Origin: Pelagimonas sp.
Lineage (GTDB): Bacteria > Pseudomonadota > Alphaproteobacteria > Rhodobacterales > Rhodobacteraceae
Length of the DNA stretch: 64,000 bases
Direction of reading: 5' to 3'
Assembly: GCA_025210265.1 (NCBI GenBank)
Contig: JAOASD010000015.1
Span: forward strand, 62,001 to 126,000
Below, in pieces: positions 1 to 8,673 of the stretch (position 1 is its first letter; every line of letters begins with the position of its first letter). The position numbers and the translations under genes were made by a program. Below the pieces are notes generated by a model, which saw only the letters and a list, made by a program, of their open reading frames with translations, did no database searches and was not told the DNA's origin.

Positions 1-566
1 ATCCAGTTGCAATCGAAAGGGCTGCTGCACCTGCAAGGCCCATAGCGGCTGACCGGCGCGCAGAGCGATGCTGCTGGATAGGCCAGTTGGATCCACGAAG
101 TTTTGTGGATCATTGCCGACATAGGCATATAAGTTCGCATCCCCGCCGCCGAAGCCAATCGGATCGCGTTGGATGAACGTGCCCGAAGCCGGGTCGTAGT
201 GCCTTGCGCGGAAGTAGATGAGGCCGATTTCGCGGTCTTCTTCGCGCCCAGTGAAGGCATAGCGTTGGGTCAGGCTGCCGGTTTGGGCGCGGGTGCCGAA
301 GCTGGCGTAGCGGTAGGACGCCGCGACAATGCCGGTGGCGGTCTCCACCACCTCACGGGGCGATCCAAGGTGGTCGGTATACAGCGCATATTCCACCCCA
401 CCCCGCTCGAAACCCAAAGGCTCATCAATGCTGGGGCCGTGTTGCCAGCGGGTGGTGAAGGTGCCGTCGGTGTAGGCCAAAAGCACCGACGCGCCTTCAT
501 AGACAAACGCCTCCGTCGTGCCGTCCACATCCTTGGCAATCCGCCGGTCCAGTACGTCGTAGGAAA
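1..566 (-). pseudogene. Rhs core C-terminal fragment, runs off left edge
   Basis: Read on the minus strand from about 563 downward, the DNA encodes a typical RHS repeat-associated core end: DVLDRRIAKDVDG, then YTDHLGSPREV, then LTQRYAFTGREED, then the hallmark FIQRDPIGFGGGDANLYAYV and NDPQNFVDPTGL. In Rhs and other polymorphic toxins this core closes the shell and is followed by a variable toxin tip, which here would lie beyond base 1. Just upstream of the core, near 571-573, the same frame contains a TAA stop, and no start codon with a ribosome site is seen. It is therefore a displaced, probably silent core end, not an intact rhs gene. It lies directly after the putative immunity gene at 665-1063. 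Confidence 0.8.
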
Positions 567-664
567 CGGATTAAGATTTGACGGGTCCAGCGTATCGAGG
601 ATCGCCGTCAAGTTTGTTGGCATGGGTTTCCTGAGTGCCGCCTCTCGGAAATATAGTCTCTCAC

Positions 665-1063
665 TTACCGCGGCTTCTTCAATATTTTCTCCACTACGGC
701 TTTAAACAAATCCGGCGTGACGCGATCATCTCGATTTGCGATATGATCAACGCAAAACTCTAGATCGCCTTCACCCAATTCCTCAATCCCATTTAGCCAC
801 TCGAGAAAAACCTCGTCAGCCTTCCCTTCGAAACCAAACTTTCTTAATGCAAGACATGCTGCTATTTCGTCCCCGCTGGATCTTTTAACGGACAGAGAAA
901 AAACAACAGCTCGCATCTCATCCAATAGTTCGGACGCCAAGAAAAAAGCGTTCATCTCTGGATCCTCTAAAGAACTTACATACTCTAGATCAAGAGAAGA
1001 TAAAAACCTCTGAACCGACTTTTCTATCCGCGCTCGTAGTACCGCATCGATATTCTGATTCAA
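665..1063 (-). CDS. putative immunity protein of an Rhs toxin tip (132 aa)
   Basis: I do not recognise a family. The protein is small, acidic and predicted mostly helical, with no signal peptide or membrane segment. The likely start is a TTG whose TTGA overlaps the TGA stop of the upstream Rhs tip, so the two reading frames are translationally coupled. A small gene placed exactly after an Rhs tip and before the next core fragment is the classic position of an immunity gene, and that is the sole basis of the functional call. Base composition is visibly more A/T-rich than the core genes further right. It could instead be an unrelated small orphan gene. Confidence 0.55.
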   Translation of the reverse strand: MNQNIDAVLRARIEKSVQRFLSSLDLEYVSSLEDPEMNAFFLASELLDEMRAVVFSLSVKRSSGDEIAACLALRKFGFEGKADEVFLEWLNGIEELGEGDLEFCVDHIANRDDRVTPDLFKAVVEKILKKPR

Positions 1064-1980
1064 TCTTCATCCTCCTCGAGGCATTCGTAGTATTCGCGCC
1101 ACGCTCGCTGCTTTGCGACTTCTTCTTGCCGATAGCAGTTTTGTCGTCCTGCTTTGCTTCGATTTGTATTGTAGCAAGCTCTTCTCATGACGGCTGCAGC
1201 CGAGTGTTTAGCATTGAGAATGTCGATGCAATACTCTGATCGTTCTTCGGAACCGATTGCTCCCTGGGCTTGTACAATATGATCGGAAAGACCGTCCAAA
1301 GTACCCGCAGTATTAGACGCGGCAACAACGAGAGCGGCTGCACTTAAGATCGCCGTTGTTTGTATCAAATGTCCAATTCCGGAGGACGTAAGGGTAATGC
1401 CTTGCAGCGTTTCGGAGAGGCCCGTTGGGTCTTCTCTGTTGTAAGTGTTACCTGAAACATATCCATAGATGTTCAGTGTTCCAGAAGAAAAGCCGATAGG
1501 ATCAGATTGTAGAAATTTGCCGGAAGCCGGATCAAATGCTCGTGCCCTCGAGTGGTACAGTCTACTTTCGCGATCAAATTCTCGGCCCGTGTAGCCATAT
1601 CGTTGCTGCAGAGCACTAGTTGCTTGCGTGATCTGTCCGTAGCCGTCGTATCCATAGGATGCCACTACCAAGCCTGTATCTGGCTCGACCAGCCGAATGG
1701 CCTGCGCGGATTTCACCAGCCAATCGCTGGTCACCGCCAGCCCGCTCGAGTCAGACCAGTTGCCCGGATCGTTCCACGTGTATGCGCAAAGGGTCAGGCC
1801 CCCGGCGGCAAAGCCAATGGGATCGGACTGCACAAACCGCCCCACATCTGGATCCTGGACCCGCGCGCGGAAGTGGTAGAGCCCGGTTTCGGCGTCCTAT
1901 TGACGACCGGTAAAGCCCACATCCATGAGCTCGGCCCCGGCCTCCAATTCGCGCGCACCAAAGGCGTCATAGGTATAGCG
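1060..1980 (-). pseudogene. Two fused Rhs core ends with an unrecognised C-terminal tip
   Basis: Minus-strand reading begins near 1977 with YTYDAFGAREL and FTGRQ, is cut by an in-frame TAG at 1897-1899, and continues as an open frame from 1896 to 1060. It has a first core hallmark, RFVQSDPIGFAAGG (about 1842-1801), and then a second complete core end with GYTGREFDRES and FLQSDPIGFSSGT, closing at DPTGL near 1420. The last roughly 118 residues form the variable tip: one hydrophobic stretch (ILSAAALVVAA) and then a cysteine-dotted charged tail ending YYECLEEDED. I recognise no toxin family. Tandem cores in one frame suggest successive recombination of C-terminal ends. The only visible start in the open part is a GTG at 1845 without a clear ribosome site, so expression is doubtful. 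Confidence 0.7.
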
Positions 1981-2034
1981 CGCCGGTCTGGTAGGTCGCG
2001 GCGAAACTGCCGATGACACTGGCGGCGTTGTCCG

Positions 2035-2139
2035 CTAGGCAAAGCCCACAATGTCCAGCTGCGCCCGACTGGCCACCAGCGCGCCGGTCAGGGCAAAGAT
2101 CAGAACAGAGGTGTAATCGAGAAGCAAAAGCGCGGTCAT
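2035..2139 (-). pseudogene. 5' remnant of a TRIC/UPF0126 (YadS-like) membrane protein gene
   Basis: An ATG at 2139 (minus strand) opens 34 codons that read like the first transmembrane helix and loop of the UPF0126/TRIC cation-channel family: LLLLDYTSVLIFALTGALVA followed by SRAQLDIVGFA, then TAG. Members of this family are about 200 residues with six or seven helices and a conserved glycine-rich GGGTIRD segment shortly after this point, which is absent here. After the stop the sequence passes into Rhs-related DNA. The gene therefore appears to have been cut by the arrival of, or a deletion next to, the Rhs array. Confidence 0.6.
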
Positions 2140-2372
2140 GCCAGCAACTTAGCGATCTGCCCGCGCAACGCGACCAAAAAGGACGAGGTTTTCGGGGAGG
2201 CGCGGCATGTTCGAATGTGGTATCGAAGGTCAAGTGAGCGTGACGAAGCTGCCGTTCATTCGAGACAACCTCACGTCCGGTTTGAATAATTGTCGAATGG
2301 TTGCGATTGTCTTCAAAATGTCGAAGGCCGGATCAAAAACCGCCTCACAAAACGGACAGTACAGGCTTTAAG

Positions 2373-2852
2373 ATGCAAAACAATGAACTTGGTGGTGACC
2401 AATCCCAACAGCATATTCTCTCATTTTTAGATGAGCGCATTGAAAGTTGTGAAAGCAAACGCAAACGAAATCAGTTGTTTATGAACTCACTTAAATTGAT
2501 CAGGGTTGTGTCTGGTGTTCTTGCAGTTTTGTTTGTGGCCCTGCTAGCAGCCGACGGATTCAAAGAGGAGACAAAGTTCATACTAAATTTAGCGGCTCTC
2601 GTTTGTACTTCCCTGACTGCCCTCGGCTCAGAGTTGGCGTCCGCATTTGGTTTCGAGAAGCGGTTCGCCAGCAATGTCTGGACTGCGGGCCAGCTTCGCT
2701 CAATAAAATCAAAATTTAAGCTCGAGCTTACATTATTGGAACCAAACAAGAGCCTTGACTATAGAAAATGGCATAATGACATTGTGGAAATTTTGGAACG
2801 TCAATCAGTGAAATTTAATGCCAACTTTGACAAGGCGCATAAGTCGAAATGA
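2373..2852 (+). CDS. SLATT-like two-helix membrane protein (about 159 aa)
   Basis: A soluble N-terminus with a charged helix (residues about 15-35) is followed by two transmembrane helices (about 39-60 and 69-88) and then the segment FEKRFASNVWTAGQLRSIKS. This layout matches the SLATT superfamily, including DUF4231-type proteins, whose members are predicted pore-forming effectors in nucleotide-signalling and other conflict systems. I chose the ATG at 2373. The frame is open back to a TTG at 2301, but that extension looks non-coding. The stop overlaps the next gene by ATGA. The gene is A/T-richer than neighbouring core genes. Assignment rests on topology and a short motif, so subfamily is unknown. 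Confidence 0.6.
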   Translation: MQNNELGGDQSQQHILSFLDERIESCESKRKRNQLFMNSLKLIRVVSGVLAVLFVALLAADGFKEETKFILNLAALVCTSLTALGSELASAFGFEKRFASNVWTAGQLRSIKSKFKLELTLLEPNKSLDYRKWHNDIVEILERQSVKFNANFDKAHKSK

Positions 2853-3484
2853 TTTCTAAGTTGACGACCCTTGCAAGGCCTAGAGTGCTACGCGAGTTGT
2901 TCTATTTGGATGAGGGATTAGCAGAACTCACATCGGAAGGGGCTCGTGAGTTCTTCGACATTGGTGCACCTATGAGTAATCCTGTTTCGCCCTCCGGCAC
3001 GATACTTCTCTCACTGAAGCGTAGCTTCTTGAAGCGAAATCATGCATCATTCCTTTGGGCATCAATTCCCGACAATGGAGGCATCCGCTCTGGATTTTTA
3101 CCCAATTTCTCCAAAAACTCCTATAAGTCTGTTAGGTTAAGCTTTGATCTGTTTTCCGAGGTATTGGATCAAATCGAGTTGTTACCTAGCGAATGTAGGG
3201 AAGCCGTGCTGGAAAAAAGGCCCTCAGAACGCTTTTGCAATTCTATTCGAGGTCTGGTTGAAGAAAGTGTAGTTGAGGGAATGTTGGTTCAACCGATGCA
3301 AGCAGCAAGACGTATTGAATTTTGCTTAGGTGCCGATCTCGAAATTTCAGACTCGGACGTTGAAGCGGTGCATGTCCCTAACACATATAAAGGCCTTCTC
3401 GGCCCGAAGACAACTAAGTTCAACCCAAACAAGCTAGCCTATTACAATCCGAAAAACTCTATAATGAACCTCAAAAAAATATGA
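2849..3484 (+). CDS. unknown protein coupled to the SLATT-like gene (211 aa)
   Basis: I recognise no family. The protein is soluble, without signal peptide or membrane helix, with mixed charged and hydrophobic segments and a basic, asparagine- and lysine-rich C-terminus (YYNPKNSIMNLKKI). Its ATG overlaps the upstream stop by four bases, so it is very probably co-translated with the SLATT-like protein. In such two-gene conflict modules one partner is often a sensor or regulator of the membrane effector, but nothing in this sequence identifies a catalytic or nucleotide-binding motif. Codon use is A/T-rich like the upstream gene and unlike the chromosome beyond 4148, consistent with acquisition by transfer. 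Confidence 0.6.
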   Translation: MISKLTTLARPRVLRELFYLDEGLAELTSEGAREFFDIGAPMSNPVSPSGTILLSLKRSFLKRNHASFLWASIPDNGGIRSGFLPNFSKNSYKSVRLSFDLFSEVLDQIELLPSECREAVLEKRPSERFCNSIRGLVEESVVEGMLVQPMQAARRIEFCLGADLEISDSDVEAVHVPNTYKGLLGPKTTKFNPNKLAYYNPKNSIMNLKKI

Positions 3485-3849
3485 ATTTATTTGTAATCGG
3501 TGGGTTTGAGTGCCCTATAAAAGCCCCGTTTCCAACTCACGTACCGCCTGTACTTGCCGAGCGTGGCACGCAAGGATTTAGGCGTGTCTTTCATGATGCT
3601 AACATGCGGGCTGTAAAAGTCCCCGGCGAAACTGAGTGGATCAACAAACCGACTGACATACTTCAAAAAACCTCGATAATAAGGTGCAAGCCCGTGACCT
3701 ATTCTCCCGGGGATCAAGTGATTTTTTTGGGCAATAGCAAACTGCTGGTGACATCCAGTAAATTTCGAATTTTATTGGCCCTCGCCCCACATTTCTTTTC
3801 ACAGCGATACGTGATGGCATTGAGAACACTGATTAACGCCATTTTTTAG
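3481..3849 (+). CDS. possible third gene of the SLATT operon (122 aa), uncertain
   Basis: The ATG overlaps the preceding stop in an ATGA, which would make this the third gene of a coupled operon. The product is not recognised: a short protein with a GDQVIFLG stretch and a hydrophobic C-terminal part. Against it, there is no Shine-Dalgarno sequence, and the opposite strand carries an ORF (3487-3717) whose codon choice looks at least as natural. One of the two is probably spurious or both are remnants. Confidence 0.3.
   Translation: MNLFVIGGFECPIKAPFPTHVPPVLAERGTQGFRRVFHDANMRAVKVPGETEWINKPTDILQKTSIIRCKPVTYSPGDQVIFLGNSKLLVTSSKFRILLALAPHFFSQRYVMALRTLINAIF
3487..3717 (-). CDS. possible 3' remnant ORF opposing the SLATT operon (76 aa), uncertain
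   Basis: This minus-strand frame has common codons and a protein-like C-terminus (RFVDPLSFAGDFYSPHV, then a basic tail ending RALKPTDYK). It stops three bases from the end of the 211-aa gene, a convergent layout. The only start is a TTG and the frame does not extend convincingly upstream, so it looks like the last part of a longer lost gene. I do not recognise the family. Confidence 0.3.
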   Translation of the reverse strand: MIPGRIGHGLAPYYRGFLKYVSRFVDPLSFAGDFYSPHVSIMKDTPKSLRATLGKYRRYVSWKRGFYRALKPTDYK

Positions 3850-4120
3850 CCTGCATGAACTCGTTTACGGAAATTCGTACGTGGCGCAGCATCCGCTGCT
3901 TTGGGCTCACAGTCGCCATTCATCCGGAAGCGATTATCATTGGATTGGGAACGCTTTAGGACTTAGCAAGGGTCTCAACTGCTCTTCGAGTGTCGGCGCA
4001 GGGCCGCTTCATGATTGAAGAGATCGGAAGGAATGGTAGCCCTCTTTGGTCAGAGGCTAGCGCCCAGAGTGGATAGGCGTGGCTGTGGATCTTTTCTCAC
4101 GAAAAGACCACCTTGCCACC
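3850..4120. other. Intergenic end of the accessory island
   Basis: No ORF, RNA gene or repeat can be supported here. Base composition moves from the A/T-richer island toward the chromosomal average, so the right boundary of the island probably lies in or next to this stretch. Confidence 0.4.
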
Positions 4121-4148
4121 ACCCGAAAAAGACGGGGCTTTTTCGGGT
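4121..4148 (-). terminator. Hairpin downstream of rnhA
   Basis: A perfect 11-bp inverted repeat (ACCCGAAAAAG at 4121-4131 with CTTTTTCGGGT at 4138-4148, 6-base loop) overlaps the first base of the rnhA stop on the minus strand. The T-run lies inside the stem, so it can serve either strand. It closes the long minus-strand gene run. Confidence 0.6.
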
Positions 4149-4597
4149 TACTTAAACGGGGCCATGCCGGCGCGGGCGAGTTCGTCGGCGCGTTCGTTTT
4201 CCGGGTGGCCCGCATGGCCTTTGACCCATTCCCATGTCACCGAATGGCGGGCCTGTGCCTCGTCCAGACGCTGCCACAGTTCGACATTCTTCACCGGCTT
4301 TTTGGCGGCGGTTTTCCAGCCATTGCGCTTCCAGCCGTGGATCCAGCCGGTCACCCCATTTTTCACATAGGCGCTGTCGGTCACAACCGTGATGGTTGAC
4401 GGGCGCGCCAGGCTTTCCAGCGCGCTGATCGCGGCCATCAGCTCCATCCGGTTGTTGGTGGTCTCGGGCTCTCCGCCTTTCAGCTCGCGCTCTTTCAGCA
4501 CGACATCCCCGTCCATGGCCCGCAGCAAAGCCCCCCAGCCTCCGGGACCAGGATTTCCAGAGCAAGCGCCATCGGTATAGGCAAACAAATCAGGCAT
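4148..4597 (-). CDS. rnhA: Ribonuclease HI
   Basis: Cleaves RNA in RNA-DNA hybrids, removing Okazaki primers and R-loops in the cytoplasm. The N-terminus [20 protein letters not shown] carries the first catalytic aspartate. The glutamate sits in [10 protein letters not shown], the next aspartate in VVTDSAYV, and the last acidic site in NERADELA. At 149 aa it is family length. I chose the ATG at 4597 because upstream in-frame codons belong to the overlapping methyltransferase gene, whose stop lies 8 bases inside this gene. It is the last gene of the minus-strand run. Confidence 0.95.
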   Translation of the reverse strand: MPDLFAYTDGACSGNPGPGGWGALLRAMDGDVVLKERELKGGEPETTNNRMELMAAISALESLARPSTITVVTDSAYVKNGVTGWIHGWKRNGWKTAAKKPVKNVELWQRLDEAQARHSVTWEWVKGHAGHPENERADELARAGMAPFK

Positions 4598-5189
4598 GGG
4601 CCACCAATACGATAAAGGTTTCAACACCCCCGGCCAGGCCTTTGCCATTGCCGCGGCGGATCTGAGTGACCGTCATATCAAGGTCGCGCAGCGCCTGCAC
4701 CAGGTCTTCTTCGCTGTAATAGGCATAAAATCGACCAAGGGAATCGCGGCCTTCGCCATTGCCCAGTTTCATCCCCAGCGACAGCGCGCCACCGGGTTTC
4801 AGCGCCTGCTTGACCCGCTGCAGATAGGTCGGGAATTGTGCGCGCGGCGCATGGAGCAGACTGAAATTGGCCCAGATCCCATCAAACCGCGCCTGATCGT
4901 CAAAATCGTCAAATGTCGCCACCCGCACCGTCACCCCGTAGCGGTCCAGCGCCAAAGCCGCCATTTCCGGTGACGCGTCCATGGCCTCGGTCACATAACC
5001 TGCATCGCGGAACCGTGCCGCCCAATGCCCCGGACCACAGCCCAGATCCAGCACGCGCCCGCCCGCAGGCAGCAGCGCAGTAAAGGCGGTGTAATCCTGT
5101 TCCTGAACCGTATTCTTGCGGCTGGCGAAACCGGCGGCATAGCGCGCGGCTTCGGCGGCATAGACCTGCTGTGTTTCGGGGTCGCTCAT
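4590..5189 (-). CDS. Class I SAM-dependent methyltransferase
   Basis: The 199-aa protein has the Rossmann SAM-binding motif [16 protein letters not shown] near residues 45-60, followed by the acidic motif II ([10 protein letters not shown]) and a motif with [10 protein letters not shown]. The fold is that of the small methyltransferase 11/25 families. The substrate cannot be told. The ATG overlaps the ispH stop by four bases and its own end overlaps rnhA, so it is translated as part of that operon. Conserved position between ispH and rnhA suggests a housekeeping role, but that is inference. Confidence 0.85.
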   Translation of the reverse strand: MSDPETQQVYAAEAARYAAGFASRKNTVQEQDYTAFTALLPAGGRVLDLGCGPGHWAARFRDAGYVTEAMDASPEMAALALDRYGVTVRVATFDDFDDQARFDGIWANFSLLHAPRAQFPTYLQRVKQALKPGGALSLGMKLGNGEGRDSLGRFYAYYSEEDLVQALRDLDMTVTQIRRGNGKGLAGGVETFIVLVAHA

Positions 5190-6145
5190 GCCGGTTCGCG
5201 CAGCACGCGCGGCACTTTGAACTCGACATTTTCCTGCGCGCTTTCGACGATTGTCACCGTGGTGTCGAACCGGTCGCGAAAGGCGTTGATCACCTCTTCG
5301 ATCAGCACTTCGGGGGCGCTGGCTCCGGCGGTGATGCCGACACTTTGGATCCCCTCCAGCGCGCGCCAGTCGATGTCTACGGCGCGCTGCACCAGCTGAG
5401 AATACCCGCAGCCTGCCTTGCGCGCGACCTCGACCAGCCGTTTGGAGTTGGACGAGTTCGGCGCGCCCACAACCAGCAGCGCGTCACAATCGGGCGCGAT
5501 GTCCTTGACTGCGGCCTGACGGTTTGTGGTGGCGTAGCAGATGTCTTCTTTGTGCGGGCCGACAATGGCCGGAAAGCGCGCGTTCAGCGCGGCGACGATG
5601 TCGGTTGTGTCATCCACCGACAGGGTGGTCTGGGTGACAAAGGCGAGGTTCTCCGGGTCACGCACCTGCACATGGGCCACGTCCTCGACCGTTTCGACCA
5701 GCAGGACTTCGCCATCGGGCAACTGCCCCATGGTGCCGATGGTTTCGGGGTGGCCCGCATGGCCGATCATGATCATCTGCAGACCCGCCGCGTGGTGGCG
5801 CGCTGCCTCGATATGGACTTTGGACACCAGCGGGCAGGTCGCATCGACAAAGACCATTTCCCGCGCTTGCGCTGCGGCGGGAACGGATTTCGGCACGCCA
5901 TGGGCGGAAAAGATCACCGGGCGGTCATCGGGGCATTCTTCCAGTTCTTCGACAAACACCGCGCCTTTGGCCCGCAGGTCATCCACCACGTATTTGTTAT
6001 GCACGATCTCGTGGCGCACATAGACCGGCGCGCCCCATTTCTCGATCGCCATTTCGACGATCTTGATCGCCCGATCCACCCCGGCGCAGAACCCGCGCGG
6101 CGCGGCGAGAAATAGCTTGAGCGGGGGGCGCGTGTCTTCACTCAT
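5186..6145 (-). CDS. ispH: 4-hydroxy-3-methylbut-2-enyl diphosphate reductase
   Basis: Catalyses the last step of the MEP isoprenoid pathway, giving IPP and DMAPP, with a [4Fe-4S] cluster. The three cluster cysteines are visible: in [13 protein letters not shown], in [12 protein letters not shown] and in [15 protein letters not shown] with its cysteine following the DI..DC segment. The His-containing SAHGVP and GHAGHPE blocks are present. The 319-aa length is typical. I start at the ATG at 6145 before [17 protein letters not shown]; an open extension upstream does not look coding. The stop overlaps the methyltransferase start by ATGA. Confidence 0.96.
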   Translation of the reverse strand: MSEDTRPPLKLFLAAPRGFCAGVDRAIKIVEMAIEKWGAPVYVRHEIVHNKYVVDDLRAKGAVFVEELEECPDDRPVIFSAHGVPKSVPAAAQAREMVFVDATCPLVSKVHIEAARHHAAGLQMIMIGHAGHPETIGTMGQLPDGEVLLVETVEDVAHVQVRDPENLAFVTQTTLSVDDTTDIVAALNARFPAIVGPHKEDICYATTNRQAAVKDIAPDCDALLVVGAPNSSNSKRLVEVARKAGCGYSQLVQRAVDIDWRALEGIQSVGITAGASAPEVLIEEVINAFRDRFDTTVTIVESAQENVEFKVPRVLREPA

Positions 6146-6182
6146 GGCGGAATCCTGTCGGGTGTGCGTTTCACCCCATGAG

Positions 6183-7067
6183 TTAGTGGCTGCGCGCCTT
6201 TTGGTCCAGCCCCTGACGCCACAGCGAATAAAGCCCCGAGCCAACAATCAGCGCCGCGCCGCCAAGGGTCAGCGCATCCGGGCGCTCGCCAAACAGCGCA
6301 AAGGCCAGGATCAGCGCCACGATCAGGCGGGAATAGCGGAAAGGCGCAACCACGCCGACCTCGCCGCTGCGCATGGCGGTGGTCAGGGCGTTATAGGCCA
6401 GCACGCCGCAAGCCGCCGTACCGCAAAGCAACAGCGCCGAAAAGGGGTTGGGCAGGCTGGGCGCTCCTGGCTCAAAGGCCATGATCACAATGCCGGCAAA
6501 GCTGACCACGCCAAAGCCCAGAATGCCCAGCTGCGCCGGGTGCATATCGGGCGGGCTGGTGCGGGTGGCCAGATCACGCCCGGCAAAGCCGATCATCCCC
6601 AGCAGGGCAAAAATTGCACTGGCGTCAAACCCCGATGGCGTGGGGCGGATGATCATCAGCACCCCGACAAAGCCCAGCGCCACCGCCGCCCAGCGCCGTG
6701 GCCCGATATGTTCGCCCAGCACCAAGGCCGCGCCCAGCATGACCACCAAAGGTGCCGCCTGCAGGATCGCCGAGGTGGTCGAGAGCGGCGTGTAGGCCAG
6801 TGCGAGGGCAAAGAACAACCGACCGCAGATTTCAAACGCCGTGCGGATCAGCAAACCGCGTTTGAAATATGAGGGCGTGAATAACGCCACGCCCTTGGCG
6901 CGCGCATGAACCGCCGTGGCCAGCAGCGCCAGCAGGCCGAATTGCAGTGTTGCCATGCCCGCGCTGACACCCCCCGTGGCGGTCGCAGCTTTAAAAAACG
7001 CATCCTCGATACCAAAGCCAATCATCGCGAGAACCATGAACAGGCTGCCACGAGCGTTGGGTGACAT
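6183..7067 (-). CDS. EamA/DMT-family transporter
   Basis: A 294-aa integral membrane protein with about ten hydrophobic helices in two repeated halves, as in the drug/metabolite transporter superfamily (EamA domains). It begins [20 protein letters not shown] and its second half includes the usual [19 protein letters not shown] type segment at the domain junction. Substrate is unknown; relatives export amino acids or small metabolites. It lies 4 bases after rnc on the same strand, so it is co-transcribed. In related genomes era often follows rnc at this place, so this gene may be an insertion in the conserved order. Confidence 0.88.
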   Translation of the reverse strand: MSPNARGSLFMVLAMIGFGIEDAFFKAATATGGVSAGMATLQFGLLALLATAVHARAKGVALFTPSYFKRGLLIRTAFEICGRLFFALALAYTPLSTTSAILQAAPLVVMLGAALVLGEHIGPRRWAAVALGFVGVLMIIRPTPSGFDASAIFALLGMIGFAGRDLATRTSPPDMHPAQLGILGFGVVSFAGIVIMAFEPGAPSLPNPFSALLLCGTAACGVLAYNALTTAMRSGEVGVVAPFRYSRLIVALILAFALFGERPDALTLGGAALIVGSGLYSLWRQGLDQKARSH

Positions 7068-7071
7068 GGGC

Positions 7072-7752
7072 TCAGGCCTTGATCAGCGCCAGCAGCGCCT
7101 TGGCGGCGGCCTGCTCGGCATTGCGTTTACTGCCTGCCGTGGCCTCGGCGCTTTGGCCCGAAGACAGGCGCGCCTCGATGGTAAAGATCGGCGCGTGATC
7201 CGGGCCGCTGCGCCCGGTCTGCACATATTCCGGCACTTTGAGGCCGCGCGCCTGCGCCCATTCCTGCAACGAGGTCTTGGCGTCTTTGGCATCCTCTTCG
7301 ACCGTGGCGATCCGGTCGCCCCACAGCCGCAGGATCAGCCCCCGTGCTGCATCAAACCCCGCATCCAGGTAAACAGCGGCAATCACCGCTTCCATCGCAT
7401 CGCCCAGCAGGGCCATCTTGCGCCGCCCGCCGGTCTTTTGTTCCGAACGGCCCAGTTTCAGCGCATCCCCCAGGGCAATCTGGCGGGCCACATCGGCGCA
7501 GGTTTCCTTGCGCACCAATGCGTTGAACCGCGGCGCCATCTGGCCCTCGGTCGCGTTGCGATCCGCTTCCAGCAGGGCTTCGGCCATCACCAGTCCCAGC
7601 ACCCGATCGCCCAGAAATTCCAACCTCTGGTTGTCCTCGCGCCCCGGCGTCGACATGGACCCATGCGTCACCGCCCGGCGCAGCAAGTCAGGGCGGGTGA
7701 AATGATGCCCCAGCCGTTGCTCCAATGCCTGCAGATCTGCCGAAAGTTTCAT
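7072..7752 (-). CDS. rnc: Ribonuclease III
   Basis: Cuts double-stranded RNA in rRNA maturation and mRNA turnover. The signature [17 protein letters not shown] near residue 42 holds catalytic Glu and Asp, and [16 protein letters not shown] supplies the second acidic pair. The C-terminal double-stranded RNA-binding domain covers about residues 155-225 with [18 protein letters not shown]. The 226-aa length is normal. I chose the ATG at 7752 ([18 protein letters not shown]). It follows lepB by 10 bases in the acpS-lepB-rnc order. Confidence 0.95.
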   Translation of the reverse strand: MKLSADLQALEQRLGHHFTRPDLLRRAVTHGSMSTPGREDNQRLEFLGDRVLGLVMAEALLEADRNATEGQMAPRFNALVRKETCADVARQIALGDALKLGRSEQKTGGRRKMALLGDAMEAVIAAVYLDAGFDAARGLILRLWGDRIATVEEDAKDAKTSLQEWAQARGLKVPEYVQTGRSGPDHAPIFTIEARLSSGQSAEATAGSKRNAEQAAAKALLALIKA

Positions 7753-7762
7753 GGTTTCGCCC

Positions 7763-8602
7763 TTACTCCACCGCCTTAAAGAACCGGTCGCCACGCCAGG
7801 TCCAGAAGAACAGCATCGACCGCCCCGCAGAGCTGAACATCACGCGATCCGCGCGGCCGACGATGTTTTCATACGGCACAAAACCAACGCCCCCCGACAG
7901 GTTCGACACCCGCGAATCCGAAGAATTGTCGCGGTTGTCCCCGACAAAGAAGTAGTGCCCCTCGGGCACCGTGTAGATCGGCGTGTTGTCTGAACTCTGG
8001 CGACCAATATCCAGAATATAGTGGCTGCGCCCGCCTGGCAGGGTTTCCTTCAGACGGGTCTTGGAGCAGGATCCGCCGGTGCCAACCGCGCCGCCTTCGC
8101 ACCGCGGCAGCAACCCCTGCGGGCCCTGCGGCGCGGCGATCTCGACAAATTTCCCGGCATTTTCCAACTGCACCGGCGCACCATTGATATGCAGCACACC
8201 GTTTTTCATCTGCACGGTTTCGCCCGGCAGGCCGACCAGACGCTTGATGAAATCGCGGCCACTCACCGGATGGCGGAACACCACCACATCCCCGCGCTGC
8301 GGGTCGCCGCCAAACAGGCGTTTGTTGTCGCCGTCAAAGGCACCGCAAATATCCTGCGCATCAATGTCGATGCCAAAGCGCGGGATGATCACCGACGGGC
8401 AGGAGGCGTAGGAATAGCCATAGGCCATCTTGTTCACGAACAGGAAATCCCCGATCAGCAGCGTGTCTTTCATTGACCCTGACGGGATCCAGAAGGGCTG
8501 GAAAAAGAAGGTGCGGAACACGCCCGCAATCAACAGCGCGTAAACGATCGTCTTGATCGTTTCCCAGATACCGCTGCCGCCTTTGGTGTCGTCCTTGGCC
8601 AT
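7763..8602 (-). CDS. lepB: Signal peptidase I
   Basis: Removes signal peptides from exported proteins at the periplasmic face of the inner membrane. An N-terminal membrane anchor ([20 protein letters not shown]) precedes the catalytic serine motif [14 protein letters not shown]. The general-base lysine is in [13 protein letters not shown], and the box [11 protein letters not shown] follows. An inserted loop with [12 protein letters not shown] holds two cysteines, common in this group. The 279-aa length fits. It sits between acpS and rnc. Confidence 0.95.
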   Translation of the reverse strand: MAKDDTKGGSGIWETIKTIVYALLIAGVFRTFFFQPFWIPSGSMKDTLLIGDFLFVNKMAYGYSYASCPSVIIPRFGIDIDAQDICGAFDGDNKRLFGGDPQRGDVVVFRHPVSGRDFIKRLVGLPGETVQMKNGVLHINGAPVQLENAGKFVEIAAPQGPQGLLPRCEGGAVGTGGSCSKTRLKETLPGGRSHYILDIGRQSSDNTPIYTVPEGHYFFVGDNRDNSSDSRVSNLSGGVGFVPYENIVGRADRVMFSSAGRSMLFFWTWRGDRFFKAVE

Positions 8603-8673
8603 GATGCTGCCCTTTTGCTAACCGCTGCTTGCCTCACAAGTCTCGGGCTTCATGGGTTGCCCGGCTGCGCGAG

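Noticed and set aside
270-623. 117-aa minus-strand ORF
   Set aside because: It is read one frame off the Rhs core, which gives the clear DPIGF and TDHLGSPREV motifs in the other frame.
1967-2233. 88-aa minus-strand ORF across the TRIC remnant
   Set aside because: It joins parts out of frame with the recognisable UPF0126 start and has no homologue-like sequence.
5171-6115. 314-aa plus-strand ORF
   Set aside because: It is the antisense shadow of ispH, which is certain from its cysteines and motifs.
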